Shown here: one piece after another, positions 23,120 to 33,900 of the stretch
How the letters are laid out: every line of letters begins with the position of its first letter
Numbering within the stretch: position 1 is the stretch's first letter
DNA from: Tipula vernalis
Taxonomy: Eukaryota; Arthropoda; Insecta; Diptera; Tipulidae
Direction: 5' to 3'
Assembly (NCBI GenBank): GCA_958295665.1
Contig: OY282560.1
Coordinates: forward strand, 193,194,061 to 193,258,060
DNA length: 64,000 nt
The notes under the pieces: generated by a model
The model's input: the letters and a program-made list of their open reading frames with translations, nothing else
What the model was told of the DNA's origin: nothing
Database searches by the model: none
Translations under genes and position numbers: made by a program

Positions 23120-24200
23120 GTAGGCTGTTCTACCAACAGCAGTGATTTTGATAGAAGACAAATATGGACAAATGCAGAAGTGCCGAGCCTTATTATATTC
23201 CGGTTCTCAATCGTCTTTCATTACGCAGAGTTGCACACAGAATTTAGATTTATTACACGATAAAACCCACATAAATGTGACAGGATTGACGGCGGGAAGT
23301 TTGATTTCAAAGGCAAAAACAGTGATAGTCATGCGGTGAATGTATTATCGAAGCATGACCACTCAACTTGAAGAGTTGATAATGAAGCAGTTACCAACAC
23401 GAGTACCCAATTCAAGCATCTGCGTTGGGGAGGAACAATCTTTAAGGGATCTAGATCTAGCAGATCCACAATTCGATTAGCCGGCAGCCATAGACATATT
23501 GGTGGGTGCCTAGAAGTTTTTCGAGATACTAGAGAGAGAACAAAGGCGATCAAAGATATTGATTTTACAAAAAACGATATTTGGATGCGTGAACATTGAG
23601 AACACAGAAAGGTTCACGGTACAAACGAGAGATGATTCAAATTTGGAAGACGAATTGAGGAAATTTTGGGAAATAGAAGATCTCCCAAACACCAGCGTTC
23701 TAACTCCAGAAGAAGTCGAATGCGAGCAGATATTTGTGAATACACATCAGAGAAGAGCCGATGGCCGCTTACTGCGCGGTGATTTACTACTGCGGTGAGA
23801 CTGGACAAATTTGCAGTGGTTTGATAACTTCGAAAACAAAAGTGGCACCACTCAAGAAAATCTCTATACCACGACTCGAACTTTGCGCGAGTCATCTACT
23901 ATCAAAGCTGATGGTCGCTGTAAAAGAATCTCTTAAAAGGGAAGCTGAATACTTTGCGTGGAACGATTCAAAGATTGTTTTAGCTTGGTTATCAACCTTT
24001 CCGGCTTAATGGGAAACGTTCATTGCAAATAGAACAAGCCAAATTTTAGAGCATTTTCCACTTAAACACTGAGGTCACGTTAGGTCAAAGGCGAATCCTG
24101 TTGACTATGGTTCAAGAAGCGTTAATCCAAGAGAGTTGGTTAATTTAAAACAATGGTGGAACGTTCCAGAATGGCTTCATTCTGGGAACGATGGCATTAC
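23120..24200 (+). pseudogene. BEL pol remnant A: protease, N-terminal pol, RNaseH-like part; RT deleted
   Basis: Protease: CRALLYSGSQSSFITQSC at about 23,180-23,230, where the usual catalytic DSGSQ has Tyr instead of Asp. A pol N-terminal block follows (KTIFGCVNIENTERFT, then LRKFWEIEDLP and EECEQIF-like text at about 23,560-23,740). The sequence then jumps from the THQRRADGR segment directly to the post-RT region ICSGLITSKTKVAPLKKISI plus PRLELCASHLLSKL (about 23,800-23,910) and FAWNDSKIVLAWLS. The RT palm with its YxDD-type box is missing. A further segment (NPVDYGSRSVNPREL, WWNVPEWLHSGND) runs to about 24,195 with stops. Confidence 0.85.
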
Positions 24201-24204
24201 ACGG

Positions 24205-24880
24205 GTAGTAACTAACTTTAAACACACCAATCAGCGAAATTCAACGTTCCGTTAACAAATTAATCAAACTAATTATTAAGAAATAAAATTCCTTGCAAGG
24301 CAAGGATACATTTTACTTAAGCGAATTCAGCGTAATTCATCACCGACAATTCGCTCTTGATATCGATCGGTTAAAATTTTCGATTAAAATCAATTCGTCA
24401 TTATAAAATTCAATGAACGTAAATTATGCCAATCAGCAACCTAAATCTAACAACGCAAACATGACAAGCTCCAATCAACTGTCTGAGCCCATATTCAAAG
24501 CGCTGCTCAAAGATACTCAGGATACAGTTGGAAAAACCGAAGTAGCAAATGCTAGAAATACTGTCCGTGAGTAAATGCTAACCCCCCTCCCCCTCCCGCA
24601 CCCCCCAAAGAAAAAAAACTTTCCAGCATCTTCTTTATAAGCGATTGAGATCACCACACCCTGGAAGACCTTGTGATCATATCAGTAGCCAATCATCTAT
24701 ATTGGAGCTTTCTTGAAGAATATTCAAATGGTACTTGGCAATAACTAAGAAGTAATTTAGACATTTTTCATATAGGTACTAAAGCAAAACATGCATTTCG
24801 GTTTGCAAGTTTTGTTACCCGATTATGAAATTGATACAGTAAGTACATTTTATGGCTTTAGAAGAATCATGGAGGAGGAA
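24205..24880 (+). other. Unexplained 0.7-kb insert in BEL A with exon-like features
   Basis: This segment does not fit BEL pol. It contains a 54-codon open frame from ATG at 24,413 (MNVNYANQQPKSNNANMTSS...) that runs into CCGTGAGTAAATG, a good match to a 5' splice site. About 200 bases later TTTTTCATATAG could be a 3' splice site, followed by a 60-base open stretch (LKQNMHFGLQVLLPDYEID) ending at CAGTAAGTAC, again donor-like. The simple join of the two pieces is out of frame. It could be a captured host gene fragment; I cannot identify the protein. Pyrimidine-rich CCCCCCTCCCCCTCCC at about 24,582 is also unusual for this window. Confidence 0.35.
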
Positions 24881-25715
24881 TATATTTGAACCATAATTGG
24901 CGCTTGTCAGCATCAAACCACACTGTCAATTTGTTGAAGAGCAAAAATATTGGACTGCAAGTGATGAGACTGAAGCAACTGATGAAGAATAATTTGGAAC
25001 GTAGAGGGGTGAATAAAGCAATCGTTACATTTCATGCGAGAAGTGATCCGAGTCCAAACGATTGGGTAGAAGAATTGTTAAAGCGTAAATTAGAAATACA
25101 AAAATTATTTCGGATTGTGGCGTATGTCTTCCGATACGTTGAGCGAAAGTTTAAGTGGAAGGTAAAAACACCAACAGAGGTTAGAACTATGCAACTAAAT
25201 GCGTCAGAGATAAAGGCAGCGAAAATGTTTTGTATCAAGCGGGTACAGAATGTGACATTCAGAGTGGACATCCAGCAAATAAACAAAGAGAAGAGAGTGA
25301 GTAACTGATCGAGGCTTCTAGCACTGGCGCTATTTGTGGATCAAGAAGGGATATTCAGAGTCGGCGGTCGACTCCAGAACGCCGATTGTGAATATGATGC
25401 TAAACACCCTATCATATTACCACAAAAACATATATTCACTACTAAATTGATATGGGGCATCCATTTCGCCAAATTTAATTCCGGCCCTACCTTCACATCG
25501 CATATTATTCGCCAAAACTACTGGATAATCAACAGGCGAAGCGAAATACGAGGCATCTTAAAGGGGTGCATTATTTGTAAGAGGCAATCAGCGAAAACTG
25601 CAACACAGATGATGGGAAATCTACCAAGTACGAGGGTCACACCAGCTAGAACCTTTGAAAATTGCGGCGTAGATTTTGCTGGTCCAATATACATAGCAGC
25701 AAGAAAAGGCACTAA
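24881..25715 (+). pseudogene. BEL pol remnant A: pre-integrase region and integrase N-terminus
   Basis: The frame reads KAIVTFHARSDPSPNDWVEE and LLKRKLEIQKLFRIVAYVFR (pre-integrase region), a stop, then FRVGGRLQNADCEYDAKHPI. Next comes a zinc-binding integrase N-terminus with HFAKFNSGPTFTSHIIRQNY and IICKRQ, and finally FENCGVDFAGPIYI, which carries the first catalytic Asp (VDFAGP) of the integrase core. The sequence ends there, where a LINE begins. Confidence 0.87.
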
Positions 25716-26745
25716 GTCACATTCCTAGTAAATGGACAGAAGTGAAGGTTGTTTTCAGACATAAGGCGGGAAAACGCTCACACTGCAATCTCAAAGACCT
25801 TAGACCGATTAGCTTGTCTTCCTTCCTTTTTAAAACATTGGATTTACAAATATAAGCTCAAATTAAAGACACGATTATATAGGAAAAACTGTTTAAATCT
25901 CAACGTGCCTATTGCAAGGGGAGATCTGTAGAGACTGCTGTTAATTCTCTTGTATATTTCATTGCCAAATCTTCCAAATATAGAGACTACGTAATGGTAA
26001 CCTTCTTGGATATTGAGGGAGCCTTTAACAATGTTCTTCCAGGGGCTATAGCTCGGGCACTTTCAGATCTGGGAGTGGATGAATCACTCAAGGACTGGAT
26101 AGATCAAACGCTAAGAGGCAAGATCATAAATGCTAGTTTCGGGAAATCCTCCGTCAGAAGATTTGCAAGCAGAGGTACGCCGCAAAATGGCTCGACGTGG
26201 TACAACGGACCACTTCTCAGAAAGCAGAAAGATATTGAAATGCCTCTTGCGGTATGCAAACTCCTGCTTCAGGAAGAAGCTAGCAAGCTGACGAATGACA
26301 GATGGTCAAGTATCACCTCTTACGTAATAAATCGGCAAGTCTGGCCAAAGTTGGACTTGGCGAGATTCAAACAGTTGATCTAACTTCAGCGAAGTCAGAT
26401 CAGTGTTGTAGTTGGACTGATTACGGGGTACTGTCTCATAGGGAGGCATGCGAGTAGACTTGGTGTTTTCTTACATGACTACTGTCGTAGTTGCGAAGAG
26501 AAGGAAGAGCAGTACTTCATCTTCTTTTCACCTGCTCTCGTCTGGCACGAAACAGACTAAAGTTTCTAGGGGCACCCCTCTTCAAAGACCTGATGGACCT
26601 CTGTAAGATGGACGTCAGAAGTATCCGGCGCTTTGTTAAAAGCTCAAAATGGTTCCAATGAGTTGGAGGAAATAATTATTGTGGTATGGCTACGGACCAT
26701 TTTTTGTGTCTATGCCTGGTCTTAGTGGAAAGCCACCTAACCTAA
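25716..26745 (+). pseudogene. R1-type LINE, RT start fused by deletion to C-terminal end
   Basis: From about 25,716 the text SKWTEVKVVF, then KDLRPISLSSFLFKTLD, RAYCKGRSVETAVNSLVYFI and DYVMVTFLDIEGAFNNVLPG gives RT blocks 0-3 of an R1/LOA-type LINE. The frame reaches RFASRGTPQNG (about 26,160-26,190), the GTPQG block, then jumps over the FADD catalytic block and RNase H to the C-terminal part. That part contains GYCLIGRHASRLGVFLHDYC, a CCHC-like zinc motif (CRSCEEKEEQ), then LFKDLMDLCKMDVRSIRRFV and KSSKWF. The last conserved phrase, at about 26,690-26,745, is a worn version of the LINE 3' end. The element is therefore internally deleted and 5' truncated. Confidence 0.85.
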
Positions 26746-26934
26746 CCTAGCTGGTAAAATCGAAATCTAAAAATATAAAAATAGGGCTTGATAATACAAA
26801 CAAAAATAAATGGATGTCCGTGAAACGAGCTGTAACTACAATTACTTAAGGCAACAGCACAAATTCTAATAAAAAAATTATTGCAATTTTAATGTTATAA
26901 CTAGTTATAAGCGGTGAAACATGACACGATACGA

Positions 26935-27300
26935 AAAATTGCCGTTATAAAAAACTCGGAACGAAATGCTTCAAATGCCTTGAGTTTGGACATAAATCGA
27001 ATCAGTGTATACCAACACGGCAAAACAAGAGAATGTAACAAATAATAAAAATCGTAACGACGTTTACTATAACAAGGGCCAGCTTGTTGAATAGGAAATT
27101 GTCACAAAACAAGTTATCATCCTGAATCCAAAAATTAACGCTTTAATTGATACTGGAAGTGATATCACCGTAATCCGAGAAGACTTCTATGAAAAGCTAG
27201 GATCACTACCTGTCTGTGCTTAGATAAAAATTCGACAGTTTAGAATTAAACCTCGCAATTATTAAAATTAATAACTGTAGTATAATTATCTTTACAATCC
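26935..27300 (+). pseudogene. Gypsy-like scrap: zinc knuckle and protease
   Basis: The plus strand near 26,950-27,000 encodes KCFKCLEFGHKSNQCI, a clean CX2CX4HX4C nucleocapsid knuckle. About 130 bases later come LNPKINALIDTGSDITVIRE (about 27,120-27,180), a retropepsin active-site motif. Between them is a stop. This combination is Gag-NC followed by protease of a Ty3/Gypsy element; nothing else of it remains. It borders BEL element B. Confidence 0.75.
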
Positions 27301-27309
27301 GTGAAACTG

Positions 27310-28410
27310 TGAATCAACATTCTAAGCCAACAATAAGGGGTCATGTCGTACCGAAGGCGGAGTTTTGTCCAGTTTGCGCACAATAAGATCATGTATTGTA
27401 TAAATGTACAACGTTTAATGGTTGGTCTGTTGCAGAAAGATTATGATATAATTGTTTGAAATCAAACCATGGAGTAGTTAGATGTATTTCAAAAATTCGA
27501 TGTTCATCCTGTGGGCGAAAACATAACAGGTTACTTCATGAAGAATTCGCAAATAGGCCAAAGTCAATCCAATCTAATGTTATGGGTGTCGCTGTGTCAC
27601 AAGGCTACAATCAAGTTGTACTACCAACTGCTATAGTTTATATTTCAGGCAATTAAGGTCATGTAATAGGTTCTTGCCGTGCTCCACTCGATTGTGGATC
27701 TCAAGCGTTCTTTGTGTGTGAAAATTTGGTGCAACGATATAAGCTGAGAGTGAAACAAACGGCAATTCCTGTTGCTGATTTAAGTGATGCCGCCGTGGAT
27801 AAAACAAAGGGTTCTGTATTGATAAAGTTACTTAATTCTAAATATGATTCCGTAACATCGGTGGAAGCGTTTGTTCTGGGAAAGGTGATAGTGCCACTAC
27901 CGCAACGGGCATTTACTACTGACCAAATGAGACAATTTATAAATTTAAATCTTGCTGATCCCGACCAGTTTTTTAACATTATACTTGATGGGCAAATCCG
28001 AAGCGATGAATACCTAATGTTTGCTCAACATACCAAATTTGGTTGGGTCATATCAGGGCAGTTGCCACAAACGGTATCGTTGCCTGCATTCGTTGGAATT
28101 AGTACAATGGAATCAATCAATCGTTCATTGAGAAGGTTCTGGGAACTAGAGAAGGTGCCAACAAAGGCACATTTATCATTAGAGGAAGAAATCTGTGAAG
28201 AACGCTACAGGACGAACGTTACACGAAATAATGAGGGCAGATTTATAGTCAGAATTTCCTTTAAAACTACTCCAATGAATCTTGGTGACAATACATATGA
28301 AGCCATCAGAAGGTTACGATCTGTTGAAAGCAGGTTTGCTAAGGATCATGAATTTCAAAGACAATATAAACAGTTCATGGCTGACTACGTAAAACTAGGC
28401 CATATGTGAA
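27310..28410 (+). pseudogene. BEL B: zinc region, protease and N-terminal pol
   Basis: Cys/His-rich text (FCPVCAQ, ERL.YNCLKSNHGVVRC, IRCSSCGRKHNRLLHEEF) at about 27,360-27,550 is the nucleocapsid region of BEL elements. The protease motif follows as RAPLDCGSQAFFVCENL (about 27,680-27,730), with Cys in place of Ser in the DSGSQ core. Then comes a clean 231-codon frame (27,714-28,409) holding the region between protease and RT: LGKVIVPLPQRAF, INLNLADPDQFFNIILDGQI, TKFGWVISGQLPQ, ESINRSLRRFWELEKVPTKA and EEICEERYRTNVTRNNEGRF. This is the best-preserved BEL segment in the window. Confidence 0.88.
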
Positions 28411-29403
28411 AAATTTCGTCGAAGGAAATTGTTCGTGCTGGATCGTATTTTATGCCACATCATGGTGTTCTGAGCAAATCGAATATGTTTTCTGAAGTTA
28501 TAAGAACACCACAGCATTTGCGAAATCCAACAATATCTTCAACCGATGTAATACGTGCTGAAATCAAAATCTGCAAGATGGTCCAAGGTGAATCTTTTAC
28601 CACTGAAATCAAAGATTTGAGTAAGGAACGAGAAATTGGTAAATCATCAAGTTTACTGTGCTTAAATCCTTTCATCGACGTACATATACCGCATGTGTAG
28701 AGTTGGTGGAAGACTCTCACGTGCAGCAATTGATTACAACATCAAACATCCAATTATATTACAATCGAAGTCTTTACTAGTCCGCAAAATGATTCAAGAA
28801 AGTCACATTAAAAATCATCATGCTGGAGCCACATTATTGCTGAGCATATTAAAGCAAAGATTTTGGATAGTCGGGGCAAGAAGATTAGTACGTCAAGTCC
28901 TACGATAATGTGTACAGTGTTTCAAATTCAAGCCAATAAGCGAACAACAACAGATCTCTGATTTACCACACGCTCCAATTTGTCAGACCATTTTTCAAAT
29001 TAGGTGTAGATTATGCCGGTTTATTTAAGATAACGCCAATTCGTTGCAGGGGTCAACGTGCAATGAAAAATTATGTATGTATTTTCATTTGTCTAGCTAC
29101 ACGTTCTATTCATATCAAGCTAGTTTTTAATTTAACTACGGAAGACTTTTTGGCGGCACTGAAACGGATGACGTCTAGACGGGGGCTGTGTTCTGATATT
29201 TATTAAGATTGTGGGTCCTATTTCGTCGGTGCAAACAAAGAATTGTGTCATTTGTTGTGTCATTTCTATGTTCATATAATAATGATTTAAGTAATTATCT
29301 TTCAAAGGACAAAACCAATTGGTACTTCAATCAACCAGGCGCACCTTATTTCGGCGGTATTTGGCAGGCTGCGGTAAAGACTATGAAGGTACATTTGAGA
29401 GGG
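28411..29403 (+). pseudogene. BEL B: RT-deleted pol and integrase
   Basis: After the stop at 28,407 the RT start (GSYFMPHHGVL, about 28,440-28,475) is followed at once by post-RNase H text (SKSNMFSEVIRTPQHLRNP), so the RT palm and RNase H are deleted. Integrase begins with GGRLSRAAIDYNIKHPIILQ and the zinc pair HIKNHHAGA...CVQCFKF; the core has GVDYAG (first Asp), SDIY.DCGSYFVGANKEL (second Asp region) and FGGIWQAAVKTMK at about 29,350-29,390. In other BEL integrases the last block normally has Glu where Gln stands here. The coding text stops at 29,403 at the Gypsy insertion. Confidence 0.83.
29400..29403. repeat. Target-site duplication AGGG (left copy)
   Basis: AGGG precedes TGTAACC here and follows GTTACA at 38,331-38,334. 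Four-base duplications are usual for Ty3/Gypsy integrases. Confidence 0.85.
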
Positions 29404-30823
29404 TGTAACCAAATGTACCGGTTCGAGTTAACCCTCTCATTCGGAACACCGGTTAACAGAATATCCAGGCCATTCTTCAGCCGCAGCATTTTGCCGGCCG
29501 TGCTCAGTCGAAGGGTGGGTTAACGCTGAGAATGACCTGGACCTTGAAAGCTGCATAACACAAATTATCTCATCAGCCGAACACTCCACTCACACCTTAC
29601 ATTTCGATCATCTCCTGAAAATTACAAAATTTAAACACACATTTTTAATTTTTTTCAAAACATTATAACTAAATTATATTTATTAATAATGAACAACATT
29701 TTTTTATCGGTATACAAGCAATGTTTATTGCCCAAATTCAATATTTTTTCCTTTTCCCTCCCTTCGTCCCGAAATCTGGTCCTCTCCGACTTTCGATGAC
29801 ACGGTGAGCTCGCCGTATCGCCAATTCGCCGTTTCTACAAATAAATAATTAAATAATACCCTATGCGTGGGAGATTAGAAAAAAAAATAATAAATTTGTC
29901 TTAAACAGAATTAACAAAAAAAATTAATAATAAATAAAAATGTTGGTCATCAAAAAAAAAATACCAATAAATTAATAACTAATAATAATACATAAATTAC
30001 GACATGTTGGGGTAGGTATTTATCGCCACCTTTGGAGCTTGCATCATCAATGCCAGTGTCCCCTATTTTGATCTGTACCATGCGGTACCACGGCAATCTC
30101 CTTACTCACGCTCGGGGCTGTGCCCTCGTCTTCGTGGTCACCAGAGCTATAACTCGCCAATGCCCGTCTGACACGGACTCCTGAAACAACACAAAAATAA
30201 CCCCGCGTGTCGGACACGGGTTCTCTTGCCTTGGTGTTTTTTTTTCTTTTTTTTTGTTGAATGTTACACACACAATAATAACTTTATATATGTTTTAGTT
30301 TTTTTTTTTTTTATTTTTTTCTGTTTGTTTGGTTTTTGCACACAATAGTTATCCGATCACACACAATGGCCACAAGAGTACCTTTTTTTAGAAAGTATTG
30401 TCTTTACGTTTTTATTTTTATTTTTAATTTATTTATTTTTATTTATCCAATAATTTTAGGCTTATTCTTACCCGTGTTTTATATTTTTTTTTTCCTTGTG
30501 TTTTTTTGTTTATCGTGTCTCCGTATTTGTAATTTTTATTTCTTTTCTCCTGAATTGCATCCACTCGCCATCAGCTCTCGATCCAAAAAGAATTATTTTT
30601 TTGAAGTTTATGACAAACCAGCAAAAAAAAAAGTAAATAAATGTTATGTCATCCAATTATTTTGCCATCTGCACTAATGGTATGATAACTTTATCCGGTT
30701 CAGACAAGACTTGAACCAAAATTTGTTCACCACTAACATATATGGCGCCTTAATGTTGCTTAATTTATACAATCAAAAATTGTATATTAACACTATGCCG
30801 CCCAAGATGCTTACATCGTTACA
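29404..30823 (-). repeat. 3' LTR of the young Gypsy element
   Basis: 1,420-bp copy, nearly identical to 36,909-38,330, bounded by TGTAAC on one side and GTTACA on the other. On the element strand it contains a 74-codon open frame (30,271-30,047) present identically in both LTRs, and long T-rich runs. Promoter and polyadenylation sites could not be placed with confidence. Confidence 0.96.
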
Positions 30824-30923
30824 TCGTGGGGAAGACCCACACCACTGAGATGTCTCATAAGCCGGGCATATTAATAATAAAATGAAAATATTTACTTTAA
30901 TGAATAGGCACATCGTGTAATAT

Positions 30924-33900
30924 TTAAACTTTAATGTCCTTTAAATGAAAAATTCCCAAATTTTTCCCATCTGTATCAGATATCTGGAAGGCGACATTTC
31001 CCACTCGGCTTTGAATTATTGCCGGGATGTATTTAGGTGCCAATTTAGCCGAGTACTGTTTCGGAGCAGCACTTCGTACAAAAGTACGTACAAACACACG
31101 TTGTCCAATAGCTATGTCCCGATGGTTGGCTCTTAGATTATATTGCCTTTCATTTCTTAAGTATGCCGTTTTAAGATGCGCCACTACTTCCTCCCGGACT
31201 AGGTTAAGTCTAGTAGATTTATGGTTAATAGCGACATCATTATCTTCATCGCACTCTAGCAATTTTTTTAATTGATAATCAGATCCATGGCAGATTTGAT
31301 GCTGCCCAAACACTAAAAAATGCGGGGAGTACATGGTAGACGAATGTGTGACGTTTCTTAAGGTAGCAGCGATTTCCGAAATATGCAAATCCCATTCACT
31401 GTGATTTACTGGGATATACGAACGAATAGCCGCCAAAATTGTGCGATTGACCCTCTCGGATGCATTACTCTGGGGTGCATGATATGGAGTTTTAATGTGC
31501 TGGACATTGTATTTATTTAAAAGATTAATAAATAAATGTGATTGAAATTGTCTCCCATTGTCCGTTAATATCGTTTCTGGTACTGAAAATACATTGAATA
31601 CTTCTCGTTCAAGATATTCAACCAAAAGCAAGGCTGATGCCTCTCTTAGCGGTTTTAATAGGACAAACTTGCTGTACCGGTCTAAAATAATTAATAAATA
31701 AACGTTGCCTCGTTTAGAACGGGGATAGGGCCCTAAAAAGTCCATGTACAGAAATTGAAAGGATCTACCCACTGACAAAAAATCCCCCATATTAGGTCTC
31801 AATGCGTAATTCGCAGCTTTAGACATTTTACATACCTGACACTCTTGCACATAATCTCTGACGTCTTTTGACATTCGGGGCCAAAAGAAGTGTCGTTTAA
31901 GTCGCTCTAATGTTTTCTCGATTCCCATGTGCGCTGCTGAAGGAGGTGCATGTGCTTTGACTATTAGTGATGTTGCCAAACTGCGTGGTATGAATAATTT
32001 CCAAACGGGTAAATCCGTATATTGGTACCGTGTACTGAAATTTGGACAGATTAAAATTTTTCCATCTCTCACCTGACAATTGGATTCCACATTATCTAAA
32101 TTTTGTAGAGTTGCAATTTTTTCAAGGTATTCGGCATCTTGAAAGGCTGGAGAATTCAAATCAATATGAAGTATATCATCGGCATTATTACGGTCGCCAT
32201 CAGGTACAATTTCCTCACAATAAACTCGCGACAACGCATCTGGAACTATATTATTAGAACCTTTACGGTGCTCAATCTGAAATTGAAAGCCTTGCAGCTT
32301 TAAGCTCCATCGAGCCAATCGTCCTGATAAGTCGGACTGACTCATCAACCAACGAAGACTAGCATGGTCTGTAATGACAGTGAAATTGAATCCTTCAATA
32401 TAAGGACGGAACTTTTTAATACTTAACACCGCTGCATAACATTCTAATTCAGTCACGCTGTACTTTCGCTGAGTGGCATTTAATTTATGCGAATAGAATG
32501 CAATGGGGTGTTCCTCGTCATCATATCTCTGGAATAAAACACCGCCTATACCCGTAGAAGAAGCGTCCACTTGAATAAAAAATGGTAGCTTATAATTTGG
32601 GTGAACCAGTACTGGAGCTGTAGTTAAGGAACGCTTTAGTTCATCGAAAGAAGTTTGAGCAGCCTCAGTCCACGATATTTTGCCTTTAGATTTGAGGAGA
32701 TCTGTGAGAGGCGCAGAGATTGCTGAAAAATTAGCGATGAATCGACGATACCAGCCGCTCATCCCTAAGAACCGCCGTAATTGTTTCAAAGTTTTTGGTA
32801 TCGGATACGCATTAATGGCAGAAACCTTCTCTGGATTTACTCGCATACAGCCACCTCCGATGATATGACCTAAATAAGGTAATTCTGTTAATAAAAATTT
32901 GCTTTTATCTATGTTAATGGTTAAGTTGGCTTCGTTTAGGCGTTTCGCTACCAGCGTCAATAACTTCAGGTGATCCTCAAATGTTTTCGTTGTGATGAGT
33001 AGATCATCAAGATATACAAAGATGTTGTCCTGATATTGGTGTGGAATCACCTTGTGCATTAATCTGCACATACTTTGAGGAGCGTTGCAAAGCCCGAAAG
33101 GCATTACTGTAAACTGGTAAAGGGGCCTACCCGGAACAGTAAAAGCGGTTTTACATTTGGCATCATCGTCGAGAGGAATTTGCCAAAAGGCATCCTTCAA
33201 GTCCAAAGTGGAAATGAAAGTGGTATCTTCCAGTCGACTCAGTAGTCCCTCAATTAAAGGCACCGGGTAGGCATCCTTTACAGTCACCTCGTTTACCTTT
33301 CGGGCATCGAGGCACAATCTCACTTTTCCATTCGGCTTAGTCACAATAGTTACTGGTGAGCTCCATGAGCTCTCACTCTCCTCGATAACTCCCAGTGATA
33401 TCATTCGGTCCAACTCTTTGTACAGCACTGATTGTACGGCGGGTGATATTGCATAATAGCGCTGCTTTATTGGATTAGCTGAACCTGTATCAATTTTGTG
33501 GGTTATGAGATTAGTTCTGCCCAGACCTCTGACGCTTGACGGCGGAAACAAAGATATTACCCTATCGAGATCTTTGTGCTGGTTCAAAGAAAGCTTATGT
33601 GTGGTTGTTTCTGATGACACTGAGGATTTGACACCATTTTGGCTACCAACCACCTCATTAACCTGTAATTTAATGCCGAATGTATTAAAGAAGTCGATGC
33701 CTAAATACAAATTTTGAGATAGATTGGGAGCTAAATGTAATCGCATTTTTTTCTTACTGTCGTTAAATTGTACTTCAACATTTATATGTCCCAATATGCG
33801 TTCTTTTACGCCGCTCGCCGTGGAGACTGTGGTAGGAAGATGATGGAATTTAATACCTATCCGAGACATGAATTCTTCGCAACCTTTGCCTAAGACGCTT

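Larger units (their letters stand above)
16781..25715 (+). mobile_element. BEL/Pao retrotransposon A, interrupted and decayed
   Basis: Element order: primer site (16,781), gag start (17,076), then a 4.9-kb foldback-like insertion (17,207-22,140), gag remainder, zinc-finger region, protease, a pol N-terminal part, an RNase H-type segment, a 0.7-kb unexplained insert (about 24,205-24,880), the pre-integrase region and the integrase N-terminus, truncated at 25,715 by a LINE. The RT palm is deleted. No 3' LTR is present. Many stops; not functional. Confidence 0.85.

Noticed and set aside
30336..30677. 113-codon hydrophobic, Phe-rich ORF antisense to the Gypsy element
   Set aside because: It lies in a T-rich part of the LTR; in the other LTR the frame is cut short by a one-base indel; Phe/Ile runs come from T tracts.
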